From Vallitalea guaymasensis (GTDB lineage: Bacteria > Bacillota > Clostridia > Lachnospirales > Vallitaleaceae): a stretch of DNA of 64,000 nt. The notes under the pieces were generated by a model. The model was not told the origin of the DNA and ran no database searches. It saw only the letters and a list, made by a program, of their open reading frames with translations. Positions 26,863-36,334 of the stretch are shown piece by piece. Every line of letters begins with the position of its first letter. Positions within the stretch are counted from its first letter, which is position 1. A program made the translations under genes and the position numbers. The stretch lies in NCBI RefSeq assembly GCF_018141425.1, contig NZ_CP058561.1, forward strand, positions 4,898,001 to 4,962,000, given 5' to 3'.

Positions 26863-28317
26863 ATGATAGAATACGATAAATTGATTTTCGAGGTATCAAA
26901 AGATGGTAGAAAAAGTTATTGCCTTCCAGAGTGTGACGTACCTGATACTAACATAGAGGAACTTATTCCAGCTGAATTTCTTAGAAAAGAAGATGCACAG
27001 CTGCCACAAGTAAGTGAAGTAGATGTAATACGTCATTTTACATTGTTATCTAATAAAAACTTTGGTGTAGACACTGGATTCTATCCTCTTGGTTCTTGTA
27101 CAATGAAATATAATCCAAAGATAAATGAAGATATGGCTTCCCTAGATGGGTTCACAAAACTTCATCCATTGCAGCCAGAAAGCACAGTACAGGGAGCAAT
27201 GGAACTAATGTATAACCTACAAGAAAGTCTACAAGAGATAACTGGTATGTCAAAAGTTTCTTTACAGCCTGCTGCAGGGGCTCAGGGAGAGTTGACAGGA
27301 CTTATGATAGTTAAGGCATATCATGATTATAATGGTAATCATAATAAGAAAAAGATCATTATCCCAGATTCTGCACATGGTACTAATCCAGCCAGTACTA
27401 GTATGGCAGGTTTTACATCTGTTGAAATCAAATCAAATGATAAGGGAATTGTAGATATAGAGGCGCTAAAAGAAGTATTGGATGAAGATGTTGCAGGACT
27501 TATGCTTACTAATCCTAATACACTTGGTCTATTTGAAAAGGATATCCTCACTATATCAGAGCTGGTTCATGAGGTAGGAGGGTTACTATATTATGATGGT
27601 GCCAATATGAACGCTAATATGGGAATAACACGCCCTGGGGATATGGGATTTGATATTGTCCATCTTAATCTCCATAAGACATTTTCAGCACCTCATGGAG
27701 GAGGAGGACCAGGAAGTGGACCAGTTGGTGTGGTTAAAGAATTAGCTCCATTCCTTCCAAGACCAATAGTAGATAAAGAAGGCGACAATTATACTCTTAA
27801 AAATGATATAGAGACATCTATAGGAGCAGTTAAAAACTTCTATGGTAATTTTGGAGTGCTTGTAAAAGCTTATACCTATATTCTTACTATGGGAGGAGAA
27901 GGCTTGAGACAGGCAAGCAGGTTAGCAGTACTTAACGCTAATTATATGAAGGAAAGATTAAAAGAAGATTATATATTGCCAGTTGATGAAGTATGTAAAC
28001 ATGAATTTGTTTTAGGTGGATTAGGAGAAAATGAAGGTCACGTAACAACATTGGATGTTGCCAAGAGACTTATGGATTATGGATATCATCCACCTACAAT
28101 ATATTTTCCACTTATAATAGATAGTGCTTTGATGATAGAGCCTACAGAAACTGAAAGCAAGGAAAATATGGATGGTTTTATAGAGGCGCTTATCAAGATA
28201 AAAGAAGAGTCCATTAGTAATCCAGAGGAATTGAAAAAAGCTCCATTTAAAACTTGTATCAGAAGATTTGATGAAGTTACAGCAGCTAGAAAACCAATAT
28301 TGCGCTACACAAAATAA
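26863..28317 (+). CDS. gcvPB: Glycine dehydrogenase (decarboxylating) subunit 2, PLP-bearing
   Basis: This 484-residue catalytic half of the split P protein decarboxylates glycine and loads the aminomethyl group onto GcvH. The PLP lysine is Lys272 in [19 protein letters not shown], which also contains the glycine-rich phosphate loop. [15 protein letters not shown] and [11 protein letters not shown] are conserved. The ATG directly follows the gcvPA stop codon, and its GGAGGGG site lies inside gcvPA, so translation is coupled. Confidence 0.97.
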   Translation: MIEYDKLIFEVSKDGRKSYCLPECDVPDTNIEELIPAEFLRKEDAQLPQVSEVDVIRHFTLLSNKNFGVDTGFYPLGSCTMKYNPKINEDMASLDGFTKLHPLQPESTVQGAMELMYNLQESLQEITGMSKVSLQPAAGAQGELTGLMIVKAYHDYNGNHNKKKIIIPDSAHGTNPASTSMAGFTSVEIKSNDKGIVDIEALKEVLDEDVAGLMLTNPNTLGLFEKDILTISELVHEVGGLLYYDGANMNANMGITRPGDMGFDIVHLNLHKTFSAPHGGGGPGSGPVGVVKELAPFLPRPIVDKEGDNYTLKNDIETSIGAVKNFYGNFGVLVKAYTYILTMGGEGLRQASRLAVLNANYMKERLKEDYILPVDEVCKHEFVLGGLGENEGHVTTLDVAKRLMDYGYHPPTIYFPLIIDSALMIEPTETESKENMDGFIEALIKIKEESISNPEELKKAPFKTCIRRFDEVTAARKPILRYTK

Positions 28318-28341
28318 TCTGAATAAATGGGAGGTGAATCA

Positions 28342-29736
28342 ATGAAGGATATTATTGTAATAGGTGGTGGACCTGGAGGTTATGTGGCAGCCATAAGAGC
28401 CGCTCAGCTTGGTGCTAAAGTTTGTATAATCGAGAAGGATAGATTTGGTGGCACTTGTCTTAATAGAGGCTGTATACCTACAAAAGCTCTATATAGAAAT
28501 GCTGAGATAATAAATACCCTAGGTAGAAGTGAAGAATTTGGTATCGACATAGAGAGCTATAACATCAATTATAAGAGTGTACTAAAAAGGAAAGATGACG
28601 TAGTAGAAAAATTAGTCAGTGGTGTTGAAAAGTTATTGAATGATAACGGTATTTTGATACTAGATGGTACAGGTATAATAAAAGACCAGCAAACTGTAGA
28701 AGTTATCAAAACAAACGGCGATACAGAGATTATAAAAGGAAAAAATATAATAATAGCAACAGGTTCAATGCCTGTAAAACCTCCTATTGATGGAATCTGT
28801 GAACCAAATGTCCTTACAACCAAAGAAATATTGGAGTGTGAAGAGATACCAGAAAAATTAGTGATTATAGGCGGTGGCGTTGTTGGTATGGAATTCGCTA
28901 GTATCTTCAATGCTTTTGGGTCACAAGTTTCTGTAATAGAGTTTCTTCCTAATATTTTAAGTGGTGTGGATATAGGTGTTTCAAAACGTTTTAAATCAAT
29001 GGCGAAGAAAAAAAATATTGATATAATGACTAAATCAAAAGTCACTAAGATTATTAGTGATAACAATAAAATGCAAGTATGTTATGAAAGCAAAAATAAA
29101 GAAAAGATAGTAGAGGCAGATAAGGTATTGGTTGCAGTGGGAAGAAAACCTAATCTGGAAAATATAGGTTTAACTGAAATCGGTATTGATTATGATAGTA
29201 AGGGTATCAAAGTTGATGAAAATAATGAAACATCTGTAAAAGGAATATATGCTATAGGCGATGTAAACGGTAAGATAATGCTTGCACATGCGGCTTCTCA
29301 TCAAGGAATTGAAGTAGTTGATCATATAATGGGTGTTGGCTCTGATGAAGGTTCTCAAGTGGTACCAAGCTGTATATTTGTTTTTCCGGAGATTGCTTGT
29401 GTAGGTATGACAGAACAGCAAGCAAAAGAAGAAAACATTAATGTAAAAATTGGCAAATTCATGTTTTCAGCTAATGGAAAAGCAATGGCTCTAGGAGAAG
29501 ATGAAGGATTTGTCAAGATTATTGCACGTGAAGAAGACGATGCAATATTAGGTATGCATATATTAGGACCTCATGCATCTGATTTAATACATGAAGGAGT
29601 TTTAGCCATACAAAATGGTTTAAAGACTATGGATGTTATTAAGACAATTCATGCTCATCCAACTCTTGGAGAAGCTATACACGAAGCAGCCTTAGATACT
29701 CAAAAAAGGGGAATACATATAATGCCAAAGAAATAA
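28342..29736 (+). CDS. lpdA: Dihydrolipoyl dehydrogenase (L protein)
   Basis: Re-oxidises the dihydrolipoyl arm of GcvH with NAD+. The protein has 464 residues and no N-terminal lipoyl domain. The FAD site is IGGGPGGYVAAIRAAQLG, the redox disulfide is Cys39-Cys44 (GGTCLNRGCIPTKA), the NAD site is IIGGGVVGMEFASIF, and the C-terminal HAHPTLGEAIHEAA motif carries the active-site His and Glu. The ATG at 28342 is chosen because GGGAGGTG lies 8 bases upstream; the ATG at 28327 overlaps that site. Last gene of the operon, so one transcript encodes the whole glycine cleavage complex. Confidence 0.96.
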   Translation: MKDIIVIGGGPGGYVAAIRAAQLGAKVCIIEKDRFGGTCLNRGCIPTKALYRNAEIINTLGRSEEFGIDIESYNINYKSVLKRKDDVVEKLVSGVEKLLNDNGILILDGTGIIKDQQTVEVIKTNGDTEIIKGKNIIIATGSMPVKPPIDGICEPNVLTTKEILECEEIPEKLVIIGGGVVGMEFASIFNAFGSQVSVIEFLPNILSGVDIGVSKRFKSMAKKKNIDIMTKSKVTKIISDNNKMQVCYESKNKEKIVEADKVLVAVGRKPNLENIGLTEIGIDYDSKGIKVDENNETSVKGIYAIGDVNGKIMLAHAASHQGIEVVDHIMGVGSDEGSQVVPSCIFVFPEIACVGMTEQQAKEENINVKIGKFMFSANGKAMALGEDEGFVKIIAREEDDAILGMHILGPHASDLIHEGVLAIQNGLKTMDVIKTIHAHPTLGEAIHEAALDTQKRGIHIMPKK

Positions 29737-29777
29737 TGTTAAGCAATAATGAATAAATGCTTTATTAAATAAAAGAA

Positions 29778-29819
29778 AATACATCTGTATATTAATAATA
29801 ATTAACAGATGTATTTTTT
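29778..29819 (+). terminator. Terminator of the gcv operon
   Basis: AATACATCTGT (29778-29788) pairs perfectly with ACAGATGTATT (29805-29815), and the T run continues to 29819. Confidence 0.88.
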
Positions 29820-30191
29820 AACTTTTGATATAATTGGTTTACATATTTGGTGTATGTTACTTAGTTAATTTATTATCAATATAAATATAAATAAGCCAAT
29901 CAAAAAAATGGAAAAAAATATTAAAGATGAATATTTAAATCACAAAAAATATTACTGAATTAAATCAAAAATATTTAAAAATGGTTTTCCATAGTATATA
30001 CTGACATTATAAGACATTTCACATATTAATTATTCAGGTATAAATACATATATACAAGAATTATTTTGTTAGGTATCATGACTGAACTTAAAAATTACTA
30101 ATACAGTTTGTAATACGTGAATATATTATACTTAAGGAATAGAATGCAAAAAAGAGTTACTGCCAATATAATTATTAGAAAAGAGGGCTAT
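29820..30191. other. Intergenic region upstream of the Lrp-type gene
   Basis: This 370-base stretch is very AT-rich. No gene, clear promoter pair or structured RNA could be supported, although the Lrp-type gene must be expressed from somewhere within it. Confidence 0.4.
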
Positions 30192-30653
30192 ATGGATTCG
30201 ATTGATATTAGTATTTTAAGATTATTGCAAAAAAATGCAAGATCCACTGTTTCAGAAATAAGCTCCCAGATCAATTTGTCTATATCAGCTGTAAGTGATA
30301 GGCTGAAAAAACTTGAATCCGGAGGTATCATAGATCAATATACAACAATTATTAACCCTAATTATCTGAATAAAAGATTGACAGCAATCATGTTCATTGC
30401 TATTGATAGACCTAAGTATACTGATGATTTCATTAACTTTATTCAAGAAACAGATGAAATACTCGATTGTCTGTATATAGCTGGTGAATATGACTATTCA
30501 TTAAAGATTGTTACTAAGGATACATTTTCTCTAGAGCAACTATTGAATAAAATAAAAGCAATCGAAGGCATCAAAAAAACTAAAACAAACGTAGTTTTAT
30601 CCACAGTCAAGAATTCACACTCAATCATTCCATCAATGGAGACGTCCAAATAG
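30192..30653 (+). CDS. Lrp/AsnC-family transcriptional regulator
   Basis: This 153-residue regulator has the usual two-domain layout. The N-terminal winged helix-turn-helix is DSIDISILRLLQKNARSTVS through AVSDRLKKLESGGII, and a C-terminal RAM ligand-binding domain (about 70-145) contains the GEYDYSLKIVTKD segment. The ATG at 30192 is chosen because it gives the standard family length and an AGAGGG site lies just upstream; an in-frame GTG 75 bases earlier has no ribosome binding site. It lies about 105 bases before alanine dehydrogenase on the same strand. As with AlaR/Lrp-type neighbours elsewhere, it probably senses alanine or another amino acid and controls ald. That is an inference from position. 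Confidence 0.9.
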   Translation: MDSIDISILRLLQKNARSTVSEISSQINLSISAVSDRLKKLESGGIIDQYTTIINPNYLNKRLTAIMFIAIDRPKYTDDFINFIQETDEILDCLYIAGEYDYSLKIVTKDTFSLEQLLNKIKAIEGIKKTKTNVVLSTVKNSHSIIPSMETSK

Positions 30654-30678
30654 AAATATTCATTAGTATCCTGTTGGT

Positions 30679-30727
30679 AGTATACAGTTCTTAGCTAATA
30701 CCGATTAAAGCTATCATACTGTATAGT
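30679..30727 (+). promoter_or_regulatory. Inverted half-sites upstream of alanine dehydrogenase
   Basis: AGTATACAGT (30679-30688) and ACTGTATAGT (30718-30727) are near-complementary 10-mers. The second also lies within the local palindrome ATACTGTATAGTAT. They occupy the short gap between the Lrp-type gene and ald and are the best candidate operator. No binding data are implied. Confidence 0.4.
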
Positions 30728-30758
30728 ATATATAAATTATTTAAGGAGGAGGAAATTT

Positions 30759-31877
30759 ATGATTATAGGTGTATTAAAAGAAATTAAAAACAATGAAAAC
30801 AGAGTAGGATTAACTCCTGCAGGTGTAAGTGCTCTAGTAAAAAATGGTCACACAGTATATGTTGAAACTAAGGCAGGACTTGGAAGTGGTATAACTGATG
30901 AAGAATATGTTGAAGCTGGTGGGGTTATAAAAGAAAAGAATACTGATATATTCGATACAGCAGATATCATAGTAAAAGTAAAAGAGCCTTTAGAATGTGA
31001 ATATGACCTATTCAAAGAAGGTCAAACACTATATACATATCTACATCTTGCTCCTAATGAGCCTCTTACTAAAGCTTTACTTAAGAAAAAAGTTACTGGT
31101 ATAGCTTATGAAACTGTTGAAGAAAAAGACGGTTCTTTACCATTATTGGTTCCTATGAGCGAAGTAGCAGGAAGAATGTCAACACAAGTTGGTGCACATT
31201 TACTTCAAAAGTATAATGGTGGAATGGGTGTTCTACTTGGTGGTGTTCCAGGAGTTTTACCAGCAGAAGTTGTTATTATAGGTGGAGGAATCGTTGGTAC
31301 CAATGCTGCAAAAATGGCTTTAGGTCTTGGTGCTAGAGTAACAATACTTGATATCAATGCTCATCGTCTTGCACAATTAGATGATATATTTGGTGGAAGA
31401 GTTTCAACACTTATCTGTAACGATTATAATATCTGCCAAATGGTTAAAAGAGCCGATTTATTGATTGGTGCTGTACTTGTAAAAGGTGCAAAAGCTCCTA
31501 AGATAGTAAAAGAAGATATGGTTAAGACAATGAAGAAAGGTTCTGTTATAGTTGATGTAGCTATTGACCAAGGTGGTTCTATAGAAACTATAGATCATAT
31601 AACTACTCATGACAATCCATGTTATGAAAGACACGGAGTCATTCATTATAGTGTTGCCAATATGCCAGGAGCTGTTCCAAGAACTTCTACTTATGCTTTA
31701 ACAGGTGTAACTCTTCCATACCTTGTAAAAATGGCTAATAAAGGTGTGAAAGAAGCTCTACTTGAAGATAAGAGATTATTATTAGGTCTTAATACTTATG
31801 ATGGAAAGGTAACTTATGATAATGTAGCAACAGGATTAAATCTAGAATACTTTGATCCTGAAACTTTATTGAAATAA
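30759..31877 (+). CDS. ald: Alanine dehydrogenase
   Basis: Catalyses reversible NAD-dependent deamination of L-alanine to pyruvate and ammonia. The 372-residue protein aligns along its length. Arg15 is in ENRVGLTP, Lys75 in IVKVKEP and catalytic His96 in YLHLAPN, and a Rossmann [18 protein letters not shown] lies at about 172-190. [12 protein letters not shown] and [16 protein letters not shown] are family signatures. AAGGAGGAGG precedes the ATG. It follows the glycine cleavage operon and an Lrp-type regulator, so the block handles glycine and alanine as nitrogen and carbon sources. Confidence 0.97.
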   Translation: MIIGVLKEIKNNENRVGLTPAGVSALVKNGHTVYVETKAGLGSGITDEEYVEAGGVIKEKNTDIFDTADIIVKVKEPLECEYDLFKEGQTLYTYLHLAPNEPLTKALLKKKVTGIAYETVEEKDGSLPLLVPMSEVAGRMSTQVGAHLLQKYNGGMGVLLGGVPGVLPAEVVIIGGGIVGTNAAKMALGLGARVTILDINAHRLAQLDDIFGGRVSTLICNDYNICQMVKRADLLIGAVLVKGAKAPKIVKEDMVKTMKKGSVIVDVAIDQGGSIETIDHITTHDNPCYERHGVIHYSVANMPGAVPRTSTYALTGVTLPYLVKMANKGVKEALLEDKRLLLGLNTYDGKVTYDNVATGLNLEYFDPETLLK

Positions 31878-31886
31878 TAAATCAAT

Positions 31887-32003
31887 AAAAAGGGGCTGTC
31901 TCATAATACATTTTTTAGATAATTAATTGCCAGTAAGATAGATATTGATTAGCTGTTTTACTAGGTCATCTTTTATAAAATGTATTGTGAGCAGTTCCTT
32001 TTT
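31887..32003 (+). terminator. Long hairpin after ald, probable terminator
   Basis: The arm at 31887-31914 (AAAAAGGGGCTG, a bulged T, then CTCATAATACATTTT) pairs with 31977-32003 over 27 bp. All three departures from perfect complementarity are G-U pairs when read as plus-strand RNA. The 62-base loop is long for a terminator. A TTTTT tract ends the right arm. Confidence 0.6.
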
Positions 32004-32131
32004 GTTATAACATTATTGTCTCTTAACATATTGAAAATTATATAGCAAATTAAGTATTGATATAATATTTGTTTTTATATCATATTTAATGTTAATATGT
32101 TATAATTATATGTAAGGAGGCGAAAGCAGTA

Positions 32132-32698
32132 ATGTATAAAAAACCGTACATAGCAAGTGATAGGATAATACTTAGGTTAGCTGAAAAGAATGACACAGAT
32201 GAAGTATATAAATATCATTTGAGGAACAAAGATTACTTGGCTCCATTTGAACCGGAACATAATGACAGATATTATACAAGAGAACGATGGGAAAAATTAA
32301 ATCAGAGAAGTCTAAAAGATGCTGAAGAAGGTAAAGCTATAAGACTATTCATTTTTAGAAAAGAAGATAATAAAAGAGTTATTGGAGAATTGAATTTTGA
32401 GTTTATCATGAAAAAACCTATGTGTTCATGTGAAATTGGTTATAGTATGGATGAGCATGAACAAGGTAAAGGTTATATGACAGAGGCTGTGAAATTAGGT
32501 ACGGATTATGTGTTTCGAGAGCTTAATCTTATGAGAATAAGCGGAGGCTATAGTAAGAGCAATGAAAAAAGCGGTAACGTTATGAGAAAAGCAGGTTTTG
32601 TGGGAAATAATTTAATAAAAAATTACATGCTGATTAATGGAAAATGGGAAGATATAATTTATTGTTACCTATACAATAATAATTGGAAGGATGAATAG
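32132..32698 (+). CDS. GNAT-family N-acetyltransferase, RimJ/RimL-like
   Basis: This 188-residue protein begins with the RimJ/RimL-type strand IASDRIILRLAEKNDTDEVYKYH. It contains the acetyl-CoA-binding region CEIGYSMDEHEQGKGYMTEAV (Q/RxxGxG/A-type loop) at about 108-128 and ends with NVMRKAGFVG. Members acetylate protein N-termini or small molecules; this substrate is unknown. TAAGGAGG lies 11 bases before the ATG. It stands alone between ald and the LUD gene. Confidence 0.87.
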   Translation: MYKKPYIASDRIILRLAEKNDTDEVYKYHLRNKDYLAPFEPEHNDRYYTRERWEKLNQRSLKDAEEGKAIRLFIFRKEDNKRVIGELNFEFIMKKPMCSCEIGYSMDEHEQGKGYMTEAVKLGTDYVFRELNLMRISGGYSKSNEKSGNVMRKAGFVGNNLIKNYMLINGKWEDIIYCYLYNNNWKDE

Positions 32699-32801
32699 GA
32701 GGCGAATTCTTTTATTAATAATCAGTTGAAGAAAATATAACAATTTGATTTTTAAATGAAATGTATAAATTTATAAAATAATGCTTAGGGGGAAGGTTAA
32801 A

Positions 32802-33419
32802 ATGGACAATGTAACAAAAGAAGTAATCATTGATAATTTTAAGCAAAGAAATATTAAGGCAGAATTTTATAATACAATAGAAGAGACGAACCAGAGAATT
32901 TTAGAATTAATACCACTAAAAGGTTCTGTTGGAGTTGGACATTCCAATACTCTAGAACAATTAGATGTGATTAATCAACTGAGTAATAGAGGAAATGAAG
33001 TTATAGATAAGTCATCAGCAAAAAGCGAAGAGCAAATCAAGGAGTTCAAGAAGGAATCCCTTACTGCAGATTGGTACATATGTGGAAGCAATGCTGTTTC
33101 AATGGACGGGCAGATTGTAAATATTGATCATAGTGGTAATAGAGTTGCAGCTATTATGTACGGACCTGACAAAGTAATTCTAGTTATTGGTGTTAACAAA
33201 GTAGTTAGTACTCTTGATGAAGCAATAAACAGAGCCAAGAATATAGCTGCTCCCAATAATGCAATAAGAGCAGACTATAAACCACCTTGTGTTTATTTGA
33301 AGAAATGTGTGGATTGTACATCTAGCGAGAGAATATGCAATTACCTTACAATCATACAAGGTCAAAAAGATAAAGATAGATTGAAAGTGTTAATTGTAGA
33401 CGAGGAATTAGGATATTAG
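32802..33419 (+). CDS. LUD-domain (lactate-utilisation type) protein
   Basis: This 205-residue protein is of the LutB/YkgG (DUF162) type, with the segments GSVGVGHSNTLEQLDV, DWYICGSNAVSMDGQIVNIDHSGNRVAA and GPDKVILVIGVNKVV. A C-terminal cysteine cluster (CVYLKKCVDCTSSERIC) could bind metal or an iron-sulfur cluster. It lacks the ferredoxin-type domains of full LutB. The ATG at 32802 is preferred: AGGGGGAAGG lies just before it and overlaps the earlier ATG at 32781. The substrate is not known. Confidence 0.85.
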   Translation: MDNVTKEVIIDNFKQRNIKAEFYNTIEETNQRILELIPLKGSVGVGHSNTLEQLDVINQLSNRGNEVIDKSSAKSEEQIKEFKKESLTADWYICGSNAVSMDGQIVNIDHSGNRVAAIMYGPDKVILVIGVNKVVSTLDEAINRAKNIAAPNNAIRADYKPPCVYLKKCVDCTSSERICNYLTIIQGQKDKDRLKVLIVDEELGY

Positions 33420-33440
33420 TGAAGGAAATCAAGGTAAATA

Positions 33441-33497
33441 TAGGGGACATATTAACATTCAAAACGTATTAAAGGATAGTCCCCTAAAAACTTTTTA
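33441..33497 (+). terminator. Probable terminator after the LUD gene
   Basis: TAGGGGAC (33441-33448) pairs with GTCCCCTA (33479-33486). ACTTTTTAATAT follows. The 30-base loop makes this a moderate call. Confidence 0.55.
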
Positions 33498-33504
33498 ATA
33501 TGGG

Positions 33505-33533
33505 TTGAAAAAGTTTTTTTGATATGCTATAAT
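33505..33533 (+). promoter_or_regulatory. Promoter of xylA
   Basis: TTGAAA (33505-33510), 17 bases, and TATAAT (33528-33533) form a near-consensus promoter about 95 bases before the xylA start codon. An inverted repeat, AAAAACTTTTT (33486-33496) and AAAAAGTTTTT (33508-33518), overlaps the -35 element and could be an operator. Confidence 0.78.
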
Positions 33534-33628
33534 TTACTTAAATTAAAAAAGACAATTCAATTATATTTTTTTGGGAACTTTTTAAAGTGATTTTAAAAAC
33601 TATAAAACATAAAAAAGGAGAAATGAAA

Positions 33629-34939
33629 ATGAGCTATTTCAATGTAGAAAATGTAAAATATGAAGGACCAAAATCTAAGAATCCATTATCATTCAAGTAT
33701 TATAATAAGGATGAAGTAATTGCTGGTAAACCAATGAAAGAGCATCTTAGATTTGCTATGAGCTATTGGCACACTCTAGCAGCAAATGGTTCAGATCCAT
33801 TCGGATTAGGAACGTATGTTAGAGCATGGGATGGATTAGAAGGAATGGAACTTGCTAAAGAGAGAGCTAAAGCAGGTTTTGAATTAATGGAGATCCTTGG
33901 GATGGAGTATTATTGTTTTCATGATGTAGATGTTGCTCCAGAAGGAAAAACTTTACAAGAAACATTGGATAATCTTGATGAAATGGTGGATTACCTAGAA
34001 AAACTTCAACAAGAAACAGGTGTAAAACTATTATGGGCTACATCTAACATGTTTAGCCATCCAAGATTCGTACACGGAGCTGCAACTTCATGTAATGCAG
34101 ATGTATTTGCTTATTGTGCAGCAAAAGTTAAAAAGATGCTAGAAGTAGCAAAACGTCTTGGTGCAGAGAATTATGTTTTCTGGGGTGGACGTGAAGGATA
34201 CGAAACACTACTCAACACTGATATGGGATTAGAACTTGACAATTTAGCCAGATTCTTAAAAATGGCTGTTGATTACGCCGAGGAAATAGGATTCACTGGA
34301 CAATTCTTAATTGAGCCTAAACCAAAAGAGCCTACAAAGCATCAATATGATTTTGATACTGCTACAGTACTTGCGTTTTTAAGAAAATATAACTTAGATG
34401 GATATTTCAAGATGAATATAGAAGCTAATCATGCAACCTTGGCAGGACACACTTTCCAACATGAACTTCATACTTGTAGAATTAATGATGTACTTGGAAG
34501 CATTGATGCAAATCAAGGTGATATGCTACTTGGATGGGATACTGATCAATTCCCAACTAATATCTACGATAGTACTTTAGCTATGTATGAAGTACTTAAA
34601 AATGGAGGAATCGCTCCTGGAGGATTGAATTTTGATTCCAAATTAAGAAGAGGTTCATTTGAGTTGGATGATTTATTATACGGTTATATCGCTGGAATGG
34701 ATAATTTTGCAAAAGGTCTGTTAGCAGCAGCTAAACTATTAGAAGAAAATGCTCTTGAAGAATATGTTGATAAGAGATACAAGAGTTATACACAAGGTAT
34801 TGGAAAAGATATCGTAGATGGCAAAGTTGGTTTGAAAGAGTTGGCAGAGTATGCTCTTGAAAATGATCAAATCGTTAATGAATCTGGTCGCCAAGAACTA
34901 TTAGAAACTATAGTCAATGATTATATCTATAATGCATAA
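33629..34939 (+). CDS. xylA: Xylose isomerase
   Basis: Interconverts D-xylose and D-xylulose with two divalent metals. The 436-residue length and sequence fit the class II enzymes. The catalytic His98 is in YCFHDVD, the Trp185 region is [11 protein letters not shown], metal-ligand Glu229 and Lys231 are in IEPKPKEP, and further ligands lie in [13 protein letters not shown] (Glu265, His268) and the DTDQFP segment. The ATG at 33629 is chosen because AAAGGAG ends 8 bases upstream. It is followed by a terminator, then a ROK regulator and xylB, so the three form a xylose module. Confidence 0.97.
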   Translation: MSYFNVENVKYEGPKSKNPLSFKYYNKDEVIAGKPMKEHLRFAMSYWHTLAANGSDPFGLGTYVRAWDGLEGMELAKERAKAGFELMEILGMEYYCFHDVDVAPEGKTLQETLDNLDEMVDYLEKLQQETGVKLLWATSNMFSHPRFVHGAATSCNADVFAYCAAKVKKMLEVAKRLGAENYVFWGGREGYETLLNTDMGLELDNLARFLKMAVDYAEEIGFTGQFLIEPKPKEPTKHQYDFDTATVLAFLRKYNLDGYFKMNIEANHATLAGHTFQHELHTCRINDVLGSIDANQGDMLLGWDTDQFPTNIYDSTLAMYEVLKNGGIAPGGLNFDSKLRRGSFELDDLLYGYIAGMDNFAKGLLAAAKLLEENALEEYVDKRYKSYTQGIGKDIVDGKVGLKELAEYALENDQIVNESGRQELLETIVNDYIYNA

Positions 34940-34998
34940 ACATATATCTTAATATTATAAGTATGTTATAATCATATAACAAGATTAAATCAAAGAAG

Positions 34999-35076
34999 TA
35001 AGTATGACTATATTCACTACAGGATAATAAATGTTAATTATACTATTTTGTAGGGATAGTCATACTTAACTGTTTT
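34999..35076 (+). terminator. Terminator between xylA and the ROK regulator
   Basis: TAAGTATGACTAT (34999-35011) pairs perfectly with ATAGTCATACTTA (35056-35068), with an inner CTACA/TGTAG pairing. ACTGTTTTTATT follows. Partial read-through may feed the downstream genes. Confidence 0.78.
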
Positions 35077-35120
35077 TATTAATCATAGCATACAATAAAG
35101 ATAACAAAGATGGTGATTAT

Positions 35121-36299
35121 ATGATATTGCTTAATACAATAAATCAACAAATAATTAAAGAAACCAATAGAGCTAGAATACTGAAATTGATAAGAGAGAA
35201 AAAAGAGATAACAATCAAGGATATTGCAAAAGAATTAGGTACAAGTATTCCTACAGTAATCTCTAAAGTCAATGAGTTAATAGAGATAGGTATAATCAAG
35301 GAAGGCGGCGTAGCTGAATCTTCAGGAGGCAGGAAACCAGTTCTAATAAGATTTGTACCTGAATCCAGATTAAGTTTTGGAATAAACATATCTCCTAAGA
35401 GAATCAGTATAGCCTTAATGAATCTTGATGCAAAGATTTTAGTTGAAAAATCGACAGAATATAATGCTTCTTGCTCATTTGACAAGATTTTATCAATAAC
35501 AAAGGAAATTATTGAATCCATAATTATAGAAAATAAAATTGATAGAAATAAAATATTAGGTATTGGATTCTCTTTACCTGGAATAGTAGATGAAGAAAAT
35601 CTGATTTTAGAAAATGCACCAAATATAAATGTAAAAGGATTTGACTTTGGACCCTATGAGAAGTTTTTTGGGTTCCCCATATATATAGAAAATGAAGCTA
35701 ATGTTGCCGCTATAGGTGAATCGGAGCTAGGTATATCATCACATTATAACAATATGGTTTTCGTATCAATCACAGAAGGTATCGGTACAGGAATAATCAT
35801 TCAGAACACACTATATAAAAGTACAAACAAAAGAGCTGGAGAATTTGGACATATGAGAATCACTGATGACCATATAAAGTGTAACTGTGGTCGTACTGGC
35901 TGTTGGGAAATGTATGCTTCAGAAACAGCTTTATTAAAAAAATATAATGATAAAGCAACTACAAAAGTTAGTACAGTAAGTCAGCTCATATCAAGAATCG
36001 AAGAAAAAGACCCTATAGCATGTGAAGTCTTTAATGATTACATCAGATATTTGGCTGTGGGTATAGAAAATATTATACTTACTCTGTCTCCAGAAAAGAT
36101 AATCATAGGAGGAAAAATAAGCAAGTATCATAATTTATATGAAAAGAACTTGGTAGAGTATATTAATAGAGAAAGTATACTATATACAATTGAAGAATCT
36201 ATAATTGGTTATTCATTATTAAAGGGACGTGCATCAATACTTGGAGCTGGTTTATTGCCAGTCTATCAATTAATCAGGACAGGAGCTACAACGTTATAA
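35121..36299 (+). CDS. ROK-family transcriptional regulator, probable XylR
   Basis: This 392-residue protein has an N-terminal winged helix-turn-helix (ITIKDIAKELGTSIPTVISKVNELIE, about 30-55). A ROK domain (about 85-390) follows, with an ATP/sugar region FVSITEGIGTGIIIQ and the zinc motif CNCGRTGCWE. This is the architecture of xylose repressors. Its place between xylA and xylB makes a xylose-responsive repressor the best guess. The ribosome binding site (GGTGAT) is weak, which suits a low-abundance regulator. Confidence 0.88.
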   Translation: MILLNTINQQIIKETNRARILKLIREKKEITIKDIAKELGTSIPTVISKVNELIEIGIIKEGGVAESSGGRKPVLIRFVPESRLSFGINISPKRISIALMNLDAKILVEKSTEYNASCSFDKILSITKEIIESIIIENKIDRNKILGIGFSLPGIVDEENLILENAPNINVKGFDFGPYEKFFGFPIYIENEANVAAIGESELGISSHYNNMVFVSITEGIGTGIIIQNTLYKSTNKRAGEFGHMRITDDHIKCNCGRTGCWEMYASETALLKKYNDKATTKVSTVSQLISRIEEKDPIACEVFNDYIRYLAVGIENIILTLSPEKIIIGGKISKYHNLYEKNLVEYINRESILYTIEESIIGYSLLKGRASILGAGLLPVYQLIRTGATTL

Positions 36300-36334
36300 A
36301 TAAGATTATCAAAACAACAGAGGAGTGATTTATA

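Noticed and set aside
30654..30758. T-box leader ahead of ald
   Set aside because: The gap is only about 105 bases and lacks the conserved T-box sequence and a terminator/antiterminator pair.
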